Positions 16,224-25,675 are shown, counted from the stretch's first letter. The stretch: 32,141 nt of DNA from Streptococcus sinensis (GCF_000767835.1 NZ_JPEN01000099.1:9943-42083), one strand, 5' to 3'. Numbers and translations: made by a program. The notes: a model not told the origin generated them from the letters alone.

Positions 16224-17982
16224 GTTATTTAAACGGCTGACGGCAAGGGAAGTGGGCATGATTCTACTCAGTGTACTCTTCACTTGCCTGACAGTATATC
16301 TAGAATTAGAGGTTCCGACCTATATTTCGGCGATTACGGAGCTGCTGCAGACGCAGGGAACGGCTTTAGCGGATTTGTGGGAACCTGGGCTGAAAATGGT
16401 TGGCTTGTCCTTTGCCAGCTTTTTGTCTGCTACTGTAGTTGGATTTTTTGCAGCTCGTCTAGCTGCCAGTTTTACGCAGAGTCTGCGGAGCGATATTTTC
16501 AACCGTGTGCTGGATTATTCACAGACGGAGATTAAGAAATTTTCAATCCCTAGTCTGCTGACTCGGACGACGAATGACATTACCCAGATACAGACCTTAA
16601 TTACCATGGGGCTGCAGGTGGTGACCAGGGGACCGATTATGGCGATTTGGGCTATGACTAAGATTATCGGCAAGTCAGAGAGTTGGCTGATGGCGGTTCT
16701 CATTGCCGTTATAGTCAATATCCTGATGACAGCAGTCTTGATGACACTTGCCTTTCCCAAGCAGTCGGTTGCACAGCGTTTAGTCGATAAGCTAAACAGT
16801 ATCACTAGAGAGAGTTTGACGGGAATTCGCGTAGTCCGGGCCTACAATGCTGAAGATTATCAAGATGAGAAGTTTGCGGCAGCTAACGATCAAGTAACCC
16901 GACTGAATCTCTTTATCAGTCGGTTGATGGCTATTATGAATCCAGTCATGATGGGGATTTCCAGTGGTTTGACTCTGGCGATTTACTGGATTGGTGCTTA
17001 TTTGATTCAGGAGGCTGGGCTGCAGGAGCGTCTCCCACTCTTCAGTGATATGGTCGTCTTTATGTCCTATGCTATGCAGATTGTGATTGGATTCTTGCTC
17101 ATGGGGGCCCTCTTCATCGTCTTGCCTCGGACCATTGTATCCGCTGGCCGGATTAATGAAGTGCTGGGTCTGCAGTCATCTATCGTAAGTCCGGAACAGC
17201 CTAAGGCAGCAGCGGATAGCAAGGGAGAAGTGGTCTTTCGAGATGTGTCCTTCCGCTATTCCAAGAATTCAGAAGCGGTCATTGAGCATGTTAGCTTTAC
17301 AGCGCAGGCTGGTGACACCGTAGCCTTTATCGGCTCGACTGGTTCAGGAAAATCTACGCTGGTCAATCTCATTCCTCGTTTCTATGATGTGACAGAAGGA
17401 GAGATTCTGGTAGATGGTGTCAATGTTCAGGATCACCAGCTGGAAGATCTGCACAATAAGGTCGGCTATATCCCGCAGAAGGCGGTGCTTTTCTCTGGCG
17501 ATATTGAGAGCAATCTAGACTTCGGTCAAAGCCAGGAAAGTCCACTGGATGCTCAGGCCATGTGGGAGGCTCTTGACCTAGCTCAGGCCAAGCCATTTGT
17601 CCAAGAGAAGGAAAAAGGGCTGAAGTCAGAGGTGGCTCAAAGCGGAACTAACTTCTCTGGTGGTCAGCGTCAGCGGTTGGCCATTGCCAGAGCTTTGGCT
17701 CGTAAGCCAGAAATCCTTATCTTTGACGATTCCTTCTCAGCCCTAGACTATAAGACAGACCGCATTTTGCGCAAGGAACTGGCCGAGCGGACGCAGGATA
17801 TGACCAAGCTAATCGTGGCACAGCGAATCTCTACCATCATGGATGCGGATCAAATCTTGGTCTTGGATGCTGGTAAGGTGGTTGGTCAAGGTACCCACCG
17901 AGAGCTTTTGGCAAATAACGCGGTCTATCAAGAAATTGCCTACTCACAACTATCCAAGGAGGAATTAGAAAATGGAAAATAA
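16216..17982 (+). CDS. ABC exporter half-transporter A (degenerate ATP site)
   Basis: A fused membrane-plus-ATPase half-transporter of the multidrug type, six membrane helices (about 1-320) followed by an ATPase domain (about 340-588). Walker A is GSTGSGKST, the Q-loop GYIPQKA and the signature FSGGQRQR. Two catalytic residues are replaced: Walker B reads IFDDS, with Asp505 where catalytic Glu is expected, and the switch His is Gln536 in VAQRIS. These changes are known from the degenerate subunit of heterodimeric exporters such as TM287/288, LmrCD or EfrAB. I chose ATG 16216 because GGAGG (16206-16210) is correctly spaced; an in-frame ATG at 16204 precedes that site. It overlaps marR by 8 bases and the next gene by 11. 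The likely partner is the downstream half-transporter; substrate unknown. Confidence 0.93.
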   Translation: MFKLFKRLTAREVGMILLSVLFTCLTVYLELEVPTYISAITELLQTQGTALADLWEPGLKMVGLSFASFLSATVVGFFAARLAASFTQSLRSDIFNRVLDYSQTEIKKFSIPSLLTRTTNDITQIQTLITMGLQVVTRGPIMAIWAMTKIIGKSESWLMAVLIAVIVNILMTAVLMTLAFPKQSVAQRLVDKLNSITRESLTGIRVVRAYNAEDYQDEKFAAANDQVTRLNLFISRLMAIMNPVMMGISSGLTLAIYWIGAYLIQEAGLQERLPLFSDMVVFMSYAMQIVIGFLLMGALFIVLPRTIVSAGRINEVLGLQSSIVSPEQPKAAADSKGEVVFRDVSFRYSKNSEAVIEHVSFTAQAGDTVAFIGSTGSGKSTLVNLIPRFYDVTEGEILVDGVNVQDHQLEDLHNKVGYIPQKAVLFSGDIESNLDFGQSQESPLDAQAMWEALDLAQAKPFVQEKEKGLKSEVAQSGTNFSGGQRQRLAIARALARKPEILIFDDSFSALDYKTDRILRKELAERTQDMTKLIVAQRISTIMDADQILVLDAGKVVGQGTHRELLANNAVYQEIAYSQLSKEELENGK

Positions 17983-19729
17983 GAAGTCTTCATTATTTAG
18001 CCAGATGCAGCCTTATCTCAAAGGCTTCCAGCTTCCTCTTGCTTTGGCATTTGTGGGAGCTGTCTTGTCAAACATTATTACGGTTTATGGACCAAATAAA
18101 CTAAAGGAAATTACCAATCTTATCTCAGAGGGTCTGGGCAGCAGCATTGATTTAAAAGCTGTGTCAGAGATTGCCCTTCTGCTGACGGTACTCTATGCAG
18201 CTGGAGCTTTGCTAAACTATGGGCAGTCCTTTATCATTAGTTCGGTGATTCAGCATTTCTCCAAGCGACTGCGGACGGCCATTGCGGAGAAGATTAATAA
18301 ACTGCCGCTGGGCTATTTTGACGGTCATTCGCAGGGGGATACTCTGTCGCGCGTGACCAATGATGTGGATACGGTCGGCCAGTCTCTTAACCAGAGTTTA
18401 GGAAGTGTTATTTCTTCTAGCCTGCTCTTAGTGGCTGTGGTCTTGACCATGTTCTTCATGAACTGGATCTTGGCCTTGGTAACGATCATTGCTAGTCTGT
18501 TGGGCTTTGTCTTTGTTGGTCTGATTATGGGCAAGTCTCAAGGGTATTTCACTGCCCAGCAAAACAATCTAGCCGCTGTTAACGGCTATGTAGAAGAGAT
18601 GTACTCCGGTCATAATGTCGTTATTAGCTACAATGCTATCGAGCAGTCAAAGGAGCGCTTTGCGGTCCTTAATCACAATCTCTATAATAGTATTTGGAAA
18701 TCTCAATTTATCTCAGGAATCATGATGCCGCTCATGATTTTCACAGGAAACTTTGCCTATGTGCTGGTTATTTTGGTCGGTGCGGCTCTGGCAATTGATG
18801 GTTCCATCAGTATCGGGGTTATCGTAGCCTTCATGGTCTATGTGCGGACTTTCTCTCAGCCTCTGTCACAGATTGCCCAAGGAATCACTGTCTTGCAACA
18901 GGCTGGTGCAGCTATGGGACGGGTCTTTGAGTTCCTGGATGAGGCAGAAATGGAAGCTGATGACCATAAGGAGCGCCAGCTGGAGACGGTTAAGGGAGAC
19001 GTGGCTTTTGAAGAGGTCTTCTTTGGCTACAAGCCAGACCAGACCATTATTCATGATTTCTCAGCTCAGGCCAAGGCTGGACAGAAGATTGCTATTGTCG
19101 GACCGACTGGTGCTGGTAAGACGACCATCGTTAATCTGCTCATGAAGTTCTATGAAATTGACAAAGGACGCATCACCATTGATGGAATAGATATTAAGAA
19201 TATGAAACGTTCCGAGGTTCACGATGCCTTTTCAATGGTCTTGCAGGATACCTGGCTCTTTGAGGGGACTATCCGAGAGAACTTGATTTATAATCAGGAG
19301 CATGTCACGGATGAAGCGGTCATTGCAGCAGCCAAAGCAGTCGGAGTTCATCACTTTATTCAAACCTTGCCAAAGGGTTATGACACGGTGCTGGATGATA
19401 CGGTCAGTCTGTCTGTCGGTCAGAAGCAGTTGCTGACAATCGCTCGTGCTCTACTGAAAGACGCACCGCTCTTGATATTGGATGAGGCAACTTCATCTGT
19501 GGATACGCGGACGGAGGAGCTGATCCAAAAGGCTATGGACAAACTCATGGAAGGACGGACTTCCTTTGTCATCGCCCACCGCCTATCCACTATCCGCAAT
19601 GCAGACCTCATCTTGGTTATGCGCGATGGAAATATCATCGAGCAGGGCAATCATGATGAACTCATGGAGCAGCATGGCTTCTATGCAGACCTTTACAACA
19701 GTCAGTTTGAGGAAGGCGAAGTAGCTTAA
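17972..19729 (+). CDS. ABC exporter half-transporter B (catalytic ATP site)
   Basis: The 585-residue partner has six membrane helices (about 1-320) and an ATPase domain (about 345-580). Walker A is GPTGAGKTT, the Q-loop MVLQDTW, Walker B LILDEATSS with catalytic Glu505, and the switch His536 in IAHRLS. Its ABC signature is changed to LSVGQ (480-484) instead of LSGGQ. Because the signature of one subunit completes the ATP site of the other, this change falls in the same site as the Asp505/Gln536 replacements in subunit A. One site is therefore impaired and one canonical, the classic heterodimer pattern. AAGGAGG precedes ATG 17972. It ends the operon before a terminator. Its 3' end has a decayed duplicate 1.7 kb downstream. 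Confidence 0.94.
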   Translation: MENKKSSLFSQMQPYLKGFQLPLALAFVGAVLSNIITVYGPNKLKEITNLISEGLGSSIDLKAVSEIALLLTVLYAAGALLNYGQSFIISSVIQHFSKRLRTAIAEKINKLPLGYFDGHSQGDTLSRVTNDVDTVGQSLNQSLGSVISSSLLLVAVVLTMFFMNWILALVTIIASLLGFVFVGLIMGKSQGYFTAQQNNLAAVNGYVEEMYSGHNVVISYNAIEQSKERFAVLNHNLYNSIWKSQFISGIMMPLMIFTGNFAYVLVILVGAALAIDGSISIGVIVAFMVYVRTFSQPLSQIAQGITVLQQAGAAMGRVFEFLDEAEMEADDHKERQLETVKGDVAFEEVFFGYKPDQTIIHDFSAQAKAGQKIAIVGPTGAGKTTIVNLLMKFYEIDKGRITIDGIDIKNMKRSEVHDAFSMVLQDTWLFEGTIRENLIYNQEHVTDEAVIAAAKAVGVHHFIQTLPKGYDTVLDDTVSLSVGQKQLLTIARALLKDAPLLILDEATSSVDTRTEELIQKAMDKLMEGRTSFVIAHRLSTIRNADLILVMRDGNIIEQGNHDELMEQHGFYADLYNSQFEEGEVA

Positions 19730-19760
19730 ATTTAGCAATGAAATAGTCTACTATAGAATG

Positions 19761-19783
19761 GCACGGCTTAGGCTGTGCTTTTT
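19761..19783 (+). terminator. intrinsic terminator after the exporter operon
   Basis: GCACGGC (19761-19767) pairs with GCTGTGC (19772-19778), one G-T pair, with a 4-base loop and five T. Confidence 0.8.
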
Positions 19784-19855
19784 CTGTAACTAGTGCATCG
19801 GTCGCTTCATTGGAAATTTAACAGTTAGATTTTGTGGTATTTTATTTAAGCAACA

Positions 19856-19884
19856 TTTACAGTTTTATAAAAATATGATAAAAT
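19856..19884 (+). promoter_or_regulatory. promoter of the lipoprotein gene at 19.9 kb
   Basis: TTTACA (19856-19861), 17-base spacer, TAAAAT (19879-19884) with TGA before the -10. Confidence 0.75.
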
Positions 19885-19919
19885 AGTTATAAATTTTAGT
19901 ATATCTTAGGGAGGAAATC

Positions 19920-21071
19920 ATGAAAAAATTTTTTAACTATCTTGTCATCTCTTTAGCTGTAGTTCTGCTGGTGGCATGTGCTCCTAAAAAAACGGGTGGG
20001 AACGGTGTTTCCGGTAATAATCATGTTGAAGTGAAAATTAAGGATGGTACTTATGTATTGCCCAAAGATGAGTCTTCGGATTCTAAGTATCTAGCTTTGA
20101 ATGTTGAAATTAAAAATAAGAGTAATAAACAATTATATATCAGTGATAATGACATCACTCTTTATAATTCTGATGATGAAAAAATTAGTTCGATCAATGT
20201 CTATGATTCTAGTGACAAGTTCAAAACAATGTCTTATGAAAAGGTTGCTAAGGATAAGAGCGTTAGTGGTTATGTAGTATTTGAAGTAAATCCAAAGGAT
20301 ACTTACGAACTTCATTATTCTCCTCTGTACACAGATATTGGCAAGAAAGAGCCAGAAGAAGTCACCATCAAAGTTGATGCTAAAAAGTATGCGGATAATG
20401 TGGATAAAATGGAAGACTTGGCTAAAGAATATGTAGAAAAAGTCTTCTTGAGTGGAGACGCTTCAGGAAAAGCAGAAAATGTGAGTTCGAAGCAGTCCGA
20501 TCAAGCGGTTGTGACAACCTTGACAACAAAAAATGATGACAAGAAAAAAGAAGGCAAAGCTGATCAATTTGTTCTAGGAGGAGACTTGGAGAAAGATCGA
20601 GCTAATTTCATGACAAGCTTTACCAAAGAGTTTGGGGAAGAATTCTCTTACTACACGCCATCAGAAGCTGAATTGCGGACATTTGCTGAAGCATACACTA
20701 AAATGAATGCGAAACGTGCAAAAGTAACTTACCAAGTGGCTTCTTTCTTGCCAGAAAGTGCGACAGTTTACGTTAGACCAGAAACGATTGGCCTAGAAAA
20801 CATTCGGACTTACGACTTGGTCTCTAAATTTGTTAATGAGCATCGAGCAGAATATTCTGATTACAACGATGCATATAAGGCAGCAGAGAAATATATTTTA
20901 GAGCAAGCGCCTAGTCAGTTTGACAGTATTCCTTTGGTTACACCTAAGTATATGGAATCTGAAGGTTATGAGCTGAAATTCACGAAAAAAGATGGCAAAT
21001 GGGTTGTCGATAGCTCAGATGATTATGGGTATAAATACCTTGTCCGCTCCTTCAGTGGAAGTCTGTATTAA
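19920..21071 (+). CDS. surface lipoprotein of unknown function
   Basis: The 383-residue protein starts with MKKFF, a hydrophobic stretch and the lipobox LVAC, so Cys20 is probably lipidated and the protein held on the outer face of the membrane. The N-terminal half (about 35-155) looks like an extracellular beta-sandwich of the DUF4352 kind: KYLALNVEIKNKSNKQLYIS followed by a GYVVFEV strand. That assignment is by pattern only. A Ser/Lys-rich linker (about 180-215) leads to a second, more helical domain (about 215-383) ending YLVRSFSGSLY. Base composition is more A+T-rich than in its neighbours. GGGAGG precedes ATG 19920. It has its own promoter and terminator and is not part of the exporter operon. 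I cannot give a specific function. Confidence 0.9.
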   Translation: MKKFFNYLVISLAVVLLVACAPKKTGGNGVSGNNHVEVKIKDGTYVLPKDESSDSKYLALNVEIKNKSNKQLYISDNDITLYNSDDEKISSINVYDSSDKFKTMSYEKVAKDKSVSGYVVFEVNPKDTYELHYSPLYTDIGKKEPEEVTIKVDAKKYADNVDKMEDLAKEYVEKVFLSGDASGKAENVSSKQSDQAVVTTLTTKNDDKKKEGKADQFVLGGDLEKDRANFMTSFTKEFGEEFSYYTPSEAELRTFAEAYTKMNAKRAKVTYQVASFLPESATVYVRPETIGLENIRTYDLVSKFVNEHRAEYSDYNDAYKAAEKYILEQAPSQFDSIPLVTPKYMESEGYELKFTKKDGKWVVDSSDDYGYKYLVRSFSGSLY

Positions 21072-21134
21072 TGCTTAAAGGAAAGTAAATTTGTCTTATT
21101 ATCAGCCACAGTGGTTGGTGATAAGCTAAGATCT

Positions 21135-21163
21135 AGAGAGGACCTGCTGGGTCTTCTCTTTTT
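21135..21163 (+). terminator. intrinsic terminator after the lipoprotein gene
   Basis: AGAGAGGACC (21135-21144) pairs with GGTCTTCTCT (21150-21159), one G-T pair, 5-base loop, followed by T to 21163. Confidence 0.8.
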
Positions 21164-21179
21164 AGATGTTTAAAGTTCA

Positions 21180-21450
21180 GCAAATGTCTGTTTTAAATTT
21201 GTCGACATTGCGAAATCCAAAAGCATTCGGCTTGAGGACTTTCATGAGAATGTTGGTTAGCGTTAAAATGGGGAAATCTGGAGTGTTGTTCTTCTTCTTT
21301 TGGGCTTTGATGAAGTTTTAAAAATAGGATTTTACGATTGAAGCTTGTCGGGAAGTACGCCAAAGAATTTTTCATCCTGCTTCTCTTAAAAATGGGTGAG
21401 CAGGAGTTGGTACAGTTGCTAGCCCTTCTTGAATTTTCTAAAATAGCTGA
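21180..21450 (-). pseudogene. ISL3-family (IS1167-like) transposase C-terminal remnant
   Basis: On the minus strand, in shifting frames with several stops, the sequence gives YQLLLTHF-stop-EKQDEKFFGV near 21400, NPIFKT near 21315, then LTNILMKVLKPNA and, after a frameshift, FGFRNVDKFK near 21195. These match the end of ISL3-family transposases as I remember them (YQLLLFHFQ..., ...NPVFQT..., ...LIKxIKRNAFGFRNFxNFK). Only the C-terminal quarter is left, and it is heavily decayed. No terminal inverted repeats are clear. The remnant directly adjoins a fragment of an ABC transporter gene. Confidence 0.65.
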
Positions 21451-21464
21451 GTAGTGCATGATCA

Positions 21465-21744
21465 TTCTTCGTGCAGTGCTGCTCTTGATTTTGGACGAGG
21501 TGACTTCTTCGGTGGATACGCGGACAGAGGAGTTGATTCAAAAAGCTATGGACAAACTCATGGAAGGCCAGACTTTCTTTGTCGCTGCTCACCGCTGACC
21601 ACTATTCGCAATGCGGACCTGATCTTGGTCGTGCGCGATGGGCATATCATTGAGTAGGGCAACCATGACTAGCACATGGCGGTTTATAGCTTCTATGCTG
21701 ACCTTTACAAGAGTTAGTTTAAGGAAAAGCAAGAAGCAAGCTAA
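21465..21744 (+). pseudogene. decayed duplicate of the 3' end of an ABC exporter gene
   Basis: This stretch closely resembles 19465-19729, the last ~265 bases of half-transporter B. It translates in pieces as [20 protein letters not shown] and KAMDKLMEG, continuing to the AAHR switch region and NADLILVVRDGHIIE. It contains stops and frame changes: TGA replaces the LST region near 21595, TAG follows HIIE, and further stops occur near the end. The final bases (AAGCTAA) still align with the end of the intact gene. There is no 5' part, promoter or ribosome site. It is either a partial duplication of the gene 1.7 kb upstream or the rest of a second exporter copy whose front was removed, possibly by the adjoining ISL3 element. 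Confidence 0.85.
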
Positions 21745-21777
21745 AATAGAAAAATTGAACTCTAGCAATTTGAATGG

Positions 21778-21806
21778 TTGGAACTCTGTTTTTAGTATGG
21801 TATAGT
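21778..21806 (+). promoter_or_regulatory. promoter before the short ORF and PAP2 gene
   Basis: TTGGAA (21778-21783), 17-base spacer, TATAGT (21801-21806) with TGG before the -10. Confidence 0.5.
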
Positions 21807-21817
21807 AGATAGTAGAA

Positions 21818-21931
21818 ATGGAGAAGCTCATGGAAATAGAGGTTTTAATGATGGCTTTTGACAAGAGTCGTATACCCCTGCTGGTCTAGAGCAAGATTCC
21901 AGAGCAAATGTTTGAAAAGTATGAAGGATAA
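21818..21931 (+). pseudogene. short ORF with an internal TAG, one base upstream of the PAP2 gene
   Basis: From ATG 21818 the frame reads MEKLMEIEVLMMAFDKSR and on to a TAG at 21887-21889, then continues open for 13 codons (SKIPEQMFEKYEG) to TAA at 21929-21931. The PAP2 ATG at 21933 comes one base later, an arrangement typical of translational coupling. Read through the TAG it would be a 37-residue peptide. I do not recognise it; it could be a broken small gene, the rest of a larger gene, or chance. Confidence 0.35.
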
Positions 21932-21932
21932 G

Positions 21933-22433
21933 ATGAAAGATTATCGTGTTTTCTATCAAAAGCTGACAGCTCCCTTGCGGCGACGTCCCAGCTTACTCAA
22001 AGTTTTGATTTGTTTTAACCGATTGATGACCCTGCTCATGCCCTTGGTTTATGCTGGAGTGCTATTCAATGCCTATCTGGTTGGAACCTGGCGAGGGTTG
22101 CTGCTTTATCTCTTGTTACCGGCGGCGGGGTTTATTGTTTTGTCGCTGGTTCGTCGGCGCATCAACCAGCCTCGGCCTTATGAGAGCTGGGACTTCAGCC
22201 CCTTACTGGCTAAGGATGTGTCCGGAGAATCTATGCCCAGCCGTCATGTTTTTTCCTCTACGATTATTGCCATGTCAGCCTTGTCACTATCTCCTTGGTT
22301 TGGTTTCATATTGCTGTTTTTGACGGCGCTTTTAGCACTGGTTCGAGTGCTTGGTGGAGTTCACTATCCTAAGGATGTCCTGGTCGGCTATGCCTGCGGG
22401 CTTTTAGTTGGCAGCCTTCTATATCTTTTTTGA
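21933..22433 (+). CDS. PAP2-family membrane phosphatase
   Basis: A 166-residue membrane protein of the PAP2 lipid-phosphatase family, which includes phosphatidylglycerophosphate and undecaprenyl-pyrophosphate phosphatases. Motif 1 is RRRINQPRP (74-82), motif 2 MPSRH (101-105, with Arg in place of the usual Gly in PSGH, as in many Firmicutes) and motif 3 RVLGGVHYPKD (138-148, His144 and Asp148). Five or six hydrophobic helices are visible. The ATG at 21933 is preferred: AAGGA lies just upstream and the start follows the short ORF directly. ATG 21921 would add four residues, and a longer frame from 21858 has no support. The substrate cannot be told from sequence; recycling of the undecaprenyl carrier is one possibility. 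A terminator follows. Confidence 0.88.
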   Translation: MKDYRVFYQKLTAPLRRRPSLLKVLICFNRLMTLLMPLVYAGVLFNAYLVGTWRGLLLYLLLPAAGFIVLSLVRRRINQPRPYESWDFSPLLAKDVSGESMPSRHVFSSTIIAMSALSLSPWFGFILLFLTALLALVRVLGGVHYPKDVLVGYACGLLVGSLLYLF

Positions 22434-22454
22434 AGATGTCATTTTTCCTATTTT

Positions 22455-22484
22455 GCTACATCAAAGTTGCGTGGTGTAGCTTTT
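22455..22484 (+). terminator. intrinsic terminator after the PAP2 gene
   Basis: GCTACATC (22455-22462) pairs with GGTGTAGC (22473-22480), one G-T pair, 10-base loop, followed by four T. Confidence 0.65.
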
Positions 22485-22565
22485 GATTTGTCCAATTTCA
22501 CTTATATCTTCTTTCGATTGATTTTTCTGGAGTATGATGTAAGAAAACGCTTTTTCTCAGAAAAG

Positions 22566-22574
22566 TGATATAAT
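22566..22574 (+). promoter_or_regulatory. extended -10 promoter of the histidine phosphatase gene
   Basis: TGA followed by TATAAT (22569-22574). No convincing -35. The AAGGGGG ribosome site (22586-22592) comes soon after, so the leader is short. Confidence 0.55.
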
Positions 22575-22599
22575 GAGAGGAGAATAAGGGGGTAAGTGT

Positions 22600-23289
22600 A
22601 TGGCAAAAACAAGATTATACCTAATCCGTCACGGCAAAACGATGTTTAATACAATCGGGCGAGCTCAGGGCTGGAGCGATACTCCGTTGACAGCAGAAGG
22701 CGAACGCGGTATCCGTGAATTGGGGATTGGTTTGCGTAAAGCGGGTATTGATTTTAAACTAGCTAGATCCAGTGATTCAGGTCGGACGATTCAAACAATG
22801 GGGATTATCCTGGAAGAGCTGGGCTTGACTGGGAAGATTCCTTATAGGTTTGACAAGCGCATCCGCGAGTGGTGCTTTGGCAGCTTTGACGGGGGATATG
22901 ACGGTGAGCTCTTTATGGGAGTCATGCCTCGGGTCTTTAATGTCGAGCATGTTCACCAGCTCAGCTATGCCGAATTGGCTGAAGGTTTGGTTGAGGTGGA
23001 TACAGCTGGTTGGGCAGAAAACTGGGAAAAACTCAGCAGCCGCATTTGGGAAGGCTTCTCAGCTATTGCTGAAGAGCTGGAGGCTTCTGGTGGTGGCAAT
23101 GCTTTGGTTGTTAGCCATGGAATGACCATCGGAACCTTCGTCTATTTGATAAACAGAAGCCGCCCTCATGGACTTGACAATGGTTCTGTGACCATAGTGG
23201 ATTATGAAGACGGGAAATTCAGTGTTGCTTGTGTTGGAGATATGTCCTACCGTGAAGTTGGAAAAGAGGAGCTGGAGGCAGAAGCTTGA
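22600..23289 (+). CDS. histidine phosphatase family protein (phosphoglycerate-mutase-like)
   Basis: A 229-residue member of the branch-1 histidine phosphatase superfamily. The phosphate pocket has R10-H11-G12 (LIRHGKTMFN) with nucleophile His11, Arg62, the acid Glu90 (IREWCFG) and His173 in VSHGMTIG. It is often annotated as phosphoglycerate mutase, but the substrate is not determined by these motifs. The insert after the acid residue and the C-terminal tail differ from glycolytic GpmA, so a phosphatase role is more likely. ATG 22600 has AAGGGGG upstream. Its stop overlaps the start of the VanY-like gene (TTGA), so the two are cotranscribed and probably coupled; a cell-wall context for both is an inference. 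Confidence 0.9.
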   Translation: MAKTRLYLIRHGKTMFNTIGRAQGWSDTPLTAEGERGIRELGIGLRKAGIDFKLARSSDSGRTIQTMGIILEELGLTGKIPYRFDKRIREWCFGSFDGGYDGELFMGVMPRVFNVEHVHQLSYAELAEGLVEVDTAGWAENWEKLSSRIWEGFSAIAEELEASGGGNALVVSHGMTIGTFVYLINRSRPHGLDNGSVTIVDYEDGKFSVACVGDMSYREVGKEELEAEA

Positions 23290-24023
23290 AAAGAGGTCAC
23301 CATGCTAAGAAAAACTTTTCTTTGTATCGACTGATAAACTGGGTCTTGTTTTTAGGGCTTGGGCTTGGATTGCTAGTTGCTTTATGGCTATTTCAAGGGA
23401 AGGATCAACATGTCCAAAAACCTGCTGATGAAAATCTTGAGGTCTTGGAGTCGAATTTACCCAATGTTTCAGTTGATGACTGGGAATTGATACTGGTCAA
23501 TCGCAGCCATCTTCAGGAAGATGCGCCCCCTCAATTGACTCAAATTGATGATATTCAGGTAGACAGCCGTATTGCTGAAAATACCAGAAAATTCTTGGCC
23601 GCGGCACAGAAAATTGCACCGGGAGAAACTTTGATTTCGGGCTATCGAAGTCGAGCGGAGCAGGCAGAAATTTATGAAGAAGCCCTAGCCTTGGCAGAGG
23701 AAGAGGGGCTTTCTCGACAAGAAGCGGAACAAGAGGTGCAAAAACGAATTCAGATTCCTGGCGCCAGCGAACATCAGACAGGCTTGGCTATTGATATGAG
23801 TGAGCCAGAAGGTCAGGAAGATGAAGTGGCCGATAAGATTGCGGAAATTGCTCCCAGATATGGCTTTATTCTACGCTATCCTGAGGGAAAAAGCGATATT
23901 ACTGGAGTGGATTTTGAGAATTGGCACTATCGCTATGTCGGCGTAAAATCTGCTCAATACATGCAAAAGCATCATTTAGTCTTAGAAGAATACCTAGCTC
24001 TTTTAGAAGCCGCAGATAAGTGA
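23286..24023 (+). CDS. VanY-like D-alanyl-D-alanine carboxypeptidase (M15B), membrane-anchored
   Basis: The 245-residue protein has a basic N-terminus, one membrane helix (about 16-36) and an outside catalytic domain. The zinc motifs of the M15B family are complete: SEHQTGLAID (161-170, ligands His163 and Asp170) and ENWHYRY (211-217, ligand His214), plus the ISGYRSRAEQ segment. It would trim the terminal D-Ala from peptidoglycan peptides. The start is TTG 23286: GGAGG at 23274-23278 is 7 bases away, there is no in-frame ATG before the catalytic domain, and it overlaps the previous stop as TTGA. The enzyme occurs in many vancomycin-sensitive streptococci, so resistance is not implied. A strong bidirectional terminator follows. 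Confidence 0.92.
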   Translation: MKRGHHAKKNFSLYRLINWVLFLGLGLGLLVALWLFQGKDQHVQKPADENLEVLESNLPNVSVDDWELILVNRSHLQEDAPPQLTQIDDIQVDSRIAENTRKFLAAAQKIAPGETLISGYRSRAEQAEIYEEALALAEEEGLSRQEAEQEVQKRIQIPGASEHQTGLAIDMSEPEGQEDEVADKIAEIAPRYGFILRYPEGKSDITGVDFENWHYRYVGVKSAQYMQKHHLVLEEYLALLEAADK

Positions 24024-24049
24024 GTTTTTTCTGAACTAATTTATAGATA

Positions 24050-24084
24050 AAAAATCAGCTTGCTCGTTTGAGCAGCTGATTTTT
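24050..24084. terminator. bidirectional terminator between the vanY-like gene and gdhA
   Basis: AAAAATCAGC (24050-24059) pairs with GCTGATTTTT (24075-24084), and inside it TGCTC (24061-24065) pairs with GAGCA (24070-24074) with one bulged T and a GTTT loop. T runs on one side and A runs on the other make it work for both convergent genes. Confidence 0.92.
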
Positions 24085-24096
24085 AACTTTTTTATT

Positions 24097-25479
<1,383 letters not shown>

Positions 25480-25482
25480 TCA

Positions 25483-25511
25483 ATTATAGCAGAGATTTTT
25501 CCGCTTGTAAA
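25483..25511 (-). promoter_or_regulatory. gdhA promoter (minus strand)
   Basis: On the minus strand TTTACA (25511-25506), 17-base spacer, TATAAT (25488-25483) with TGC before the -10. It is one of the strongest promoters in the window. Confidence 0.85.
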
Positions 25512-25637
25512 GAAAAAAGTTGAATTTTCTGAAAATTCCCACGATATTTTTTCTGAAATATTCTTAAAAATTAGGGAGGTAAATACCGAACATTTTAGTA
25601 GAAAAATGGGATAAACTCTTTATAGGAGGAACTTTAA

Positions 25638-25646
25638 TGATATAAT
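25638..25646 (+). promoter_or_regulatory. extended -10 promoter of pyrD
   Basis: TGA followed by TATAAT (25641-25646), 30 bases before the pyrD ATG. No clear -35. Nothing resembling a PyrR attenuator is visible in the short leader. Confidence 0.6.
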
Positions 25647-25675
25647 AGAAGAAAACTAAGGAATATGAGGTCAAA

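Noticed and set aside
21193-21465. 90-residue minus-strand open frame
   Set aside because: It mixes frames of the decayed ISL3 transposase; the recognisable motifs lie in other frames with stops.
23286-24023. Vancomycin-resistance gene
   Set aside because: VanY-like carboxypeptidases are common in susceptible streptococci and no vanHAX/vanRS genes accompany it.
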